From Shewanella sp. VB17 (GTDB lineage Bacteria > Pseudomonadota > Gammaproteobacteria > Enterobacterales > Shewanellaceae): 64,000 nt of DNA. A program made the translations under genes and the position numbers. Shown one piece after another: positions 63,901 through 64,000 of this stretch (positions are counted from its first letter, which is position 1; each line of letters opens with the position of its first letter). The notes beneath the pieces are model-generated. The model was not told the DNA's origin and did not search any database. It saw nothing but the letters and a program-made list of their open reading frames with translations. The stretch is from NCBI RefSeq assembly GCF_013248905.1, contig NZ_JABRVS010000001.1, positions 558,001-622,000 on the forward strand, written 5' to 3'.

Positions 63901-64000
63901 TGGTCGATTGGCATATTTTTTTGATTTTCATGGGCCTACAGCCACAATAGATACCGCCTGTTCATCAGCGAGCACGGCTATTTTTTCCGCCTGTCAAAAC
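60983..64000 (+). CDS. Polyketide synthase with MT-GNAT-ACP loading region (3' end outside window)
   Basis: The frame is open for 1,006 codons to the window edge. Residues 1-250 hold two winged-helix-like stretches (YLHGYTAVPMLAVCQDIG; VPLLLALAEKGFDQQD). A SAM methyltransferase core has VDMGCGDGVLLKTLYEE near 279. A GNAT domain starts near 505 (NFIVRPVHLDDIPELLAID). The ACP serine is in ELGFDSMGLMEFR near 750. A ketosynthase starts near 822 (DIAIVGMSMRFPGG) and reaches its active Cys near 993 (DTACSSAST). The MT-GNAT-ACP order recalls the loading units of AprA, GphF and SxtA, which make a methylated starter by decarboxylation. No AT domain is seen so far. Confidence 0.9.
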   Translation, partial: MLEVVNTYLHGYTAVPMLAVCQDIGIITSLEKGPVSVRKITKELSANLGYSRLIFRTLHALGYVTSTDRETYTLCPKFRDSCQLPEAILDLYHIDFSAYLFDGVDVEKMTYWLGIAAQGWGMADDEMQQLMDGAIMVPLLLALAEKGFDQQDTALMTTLSSHIHADVRPALQHFLAQKDLLESDGAFVFNQQGQHLCERALTMASTASYRPMLLGLGELLCGDPANVFGRDNDGHETHVDRSLNVIGSGFQHGKYFNDLAEFVVEIFNQAPVSEQPSYIVDMGCGDGVLLKTLYEEIVKNSLRGQHLEEYPLLLVGADFNEKSLQETGLTLEGLPHLLLPADIGKPEILIADLRAHGITDVDQILHVRSFLDHDRPIDVEAVAEDTQPRDDHVFINAAGEWIDSLTIARDLSDYLTRWAKILGKHGLILLEVFSLPVTLTREYFSQTECFHFDFYHSLSKQVLVDAGMFHQALASAGLYPDRATLVRYPKTTPFSRIVLQQVRPKNFIVRPVHLDDIPELLAIDQACWPENLRLSFEDIEARHHTFAEGQLVVEYEGRVVSVVYSQRINGLHNILSSQYIDYLSAHNDDGCYWQLLGLSTDPDYQSLSLGEHLLEHVLDLAALTSKVEAVYGVTRCLGYQEQSKSMEEYVFMKDAQGYPVEPLLRFHCSHGATIEQVVPGTRPEDVDNEGAGILIRYDLASRLQGPGRGKIIIHDSKDRIADTVAECMRRIMKNPETIKEDRPLKELGFDSMGLMEFRLLLNQAFGIEFEPAYFFNYTTVKAIAEYIAQQDKPEAMADKVVSRDTVKPASAALASSMHTFTDIAIVGMSMRFPGGIDTPEQFWSVLEQGGCVISRCPDDRWHEYKAELEALDPQWQHIQQGGFLQDIDKFDANFFHITPAEARALDPQQRILLELAWQAFEHAGIDAEKLEGEPVGIFLGAYTHDYEALTLRQQEFEGVDAYYGGSNALSTAAGRLAYFFDFHGPTATIDTACSSASTAIFSACQN

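Noticed and set aside
57330..64000. Polyketide cluster as cargo of the second transposon
   Set aside because: Only the right-end stump of that transposon is seen; no left end or tns genes link the cluster to it.

Overview
The window looks like a marine gammaproteobacterial chromosome, most probably Shewanella or a close relative. This is inferred from the prlC / rlmJ / rsmJ neighbourhood, the general protein style and the class of mobile element. I could run no database search.

Layout. (1) 1-18.06 kb is host-like sequence: the 3' end of prlC, a solute-binding protein, an outer-membrane beta-barrel, a hotdog thioesterase, a GST with a LysR regulator, a MIO-type aromatic amino acid ammonia-lyase, an AcrAB-type RND pump, a lytic transglycosylase, an NTF2-like protein, rlmJ and rsmJ. 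(2) 18,089-52,298 is a complete type I-F3 CRISPR-associated transposon (Tn7-like CAST, about 34.2 kb) inserted just downstream of rsmJ. It has tnsA-tnsB-tnsC, an Xre regulator, tniQ-cas8/5f-cas7f-cas6f, no cas1 or cas2-3, and a CRISPR array. The last spacer sits between diverged repeats and matches the 3' end of rsmJ, with a CC PAM and 48-49 bp between protospacer and transposon end. Both ends carry TnsB-site-like repeats; on the right they lie on a 21-bp lattice. (3) Cargo inside the CAST includes a helicase operon, an AAA+ ATPase / S8 peptidase pair that may share the Xre control sites, and an orphan type VI secretion effector island. The island holds Hcp, VgrG, PAAR, two DUF4123-like adaptors, a VRR-NUC nuclease effector with duplicated putative immunity genes, a 1,812-residue Rhs toxin with putative immunity, and a detached Rhs-CT tip. 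(4) Directly against the CAST left end lies a second Tn7-like right end (52,305) cut by a frameshifted IS6-family element, which suggests repeated use of the rsmJ site. (5) 53-57 kb is mobile-element debris (IS6, broken IS630, intact IS30) plus a small GIY-YIG operon. (6) 57.3-64 kb is the start of a polyketide biosynthetic cluster: flavin-dependent halogenase, aspartyl/asparaginyl beta-hydroxylase-like oxygenase, type II thioesterase, and a large PKS open at the window edge whose loading region reads winged-helix / methyltransferase / GNAT / ACP / KS.

How it fits together. The terminal CRISPR guide should direct Cascade-TniQ to rsmJ and recruit TnsABC to insert downstream without damaging the gene. 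The other seven spacers could direct the element to other, probably mobile, DNA. Matching palindromes upstream of xre and tniQ, and a second motif on both sides of xre, suggest that one Xre protein controls itself, the targeting operon and the ATPase-protease pair.
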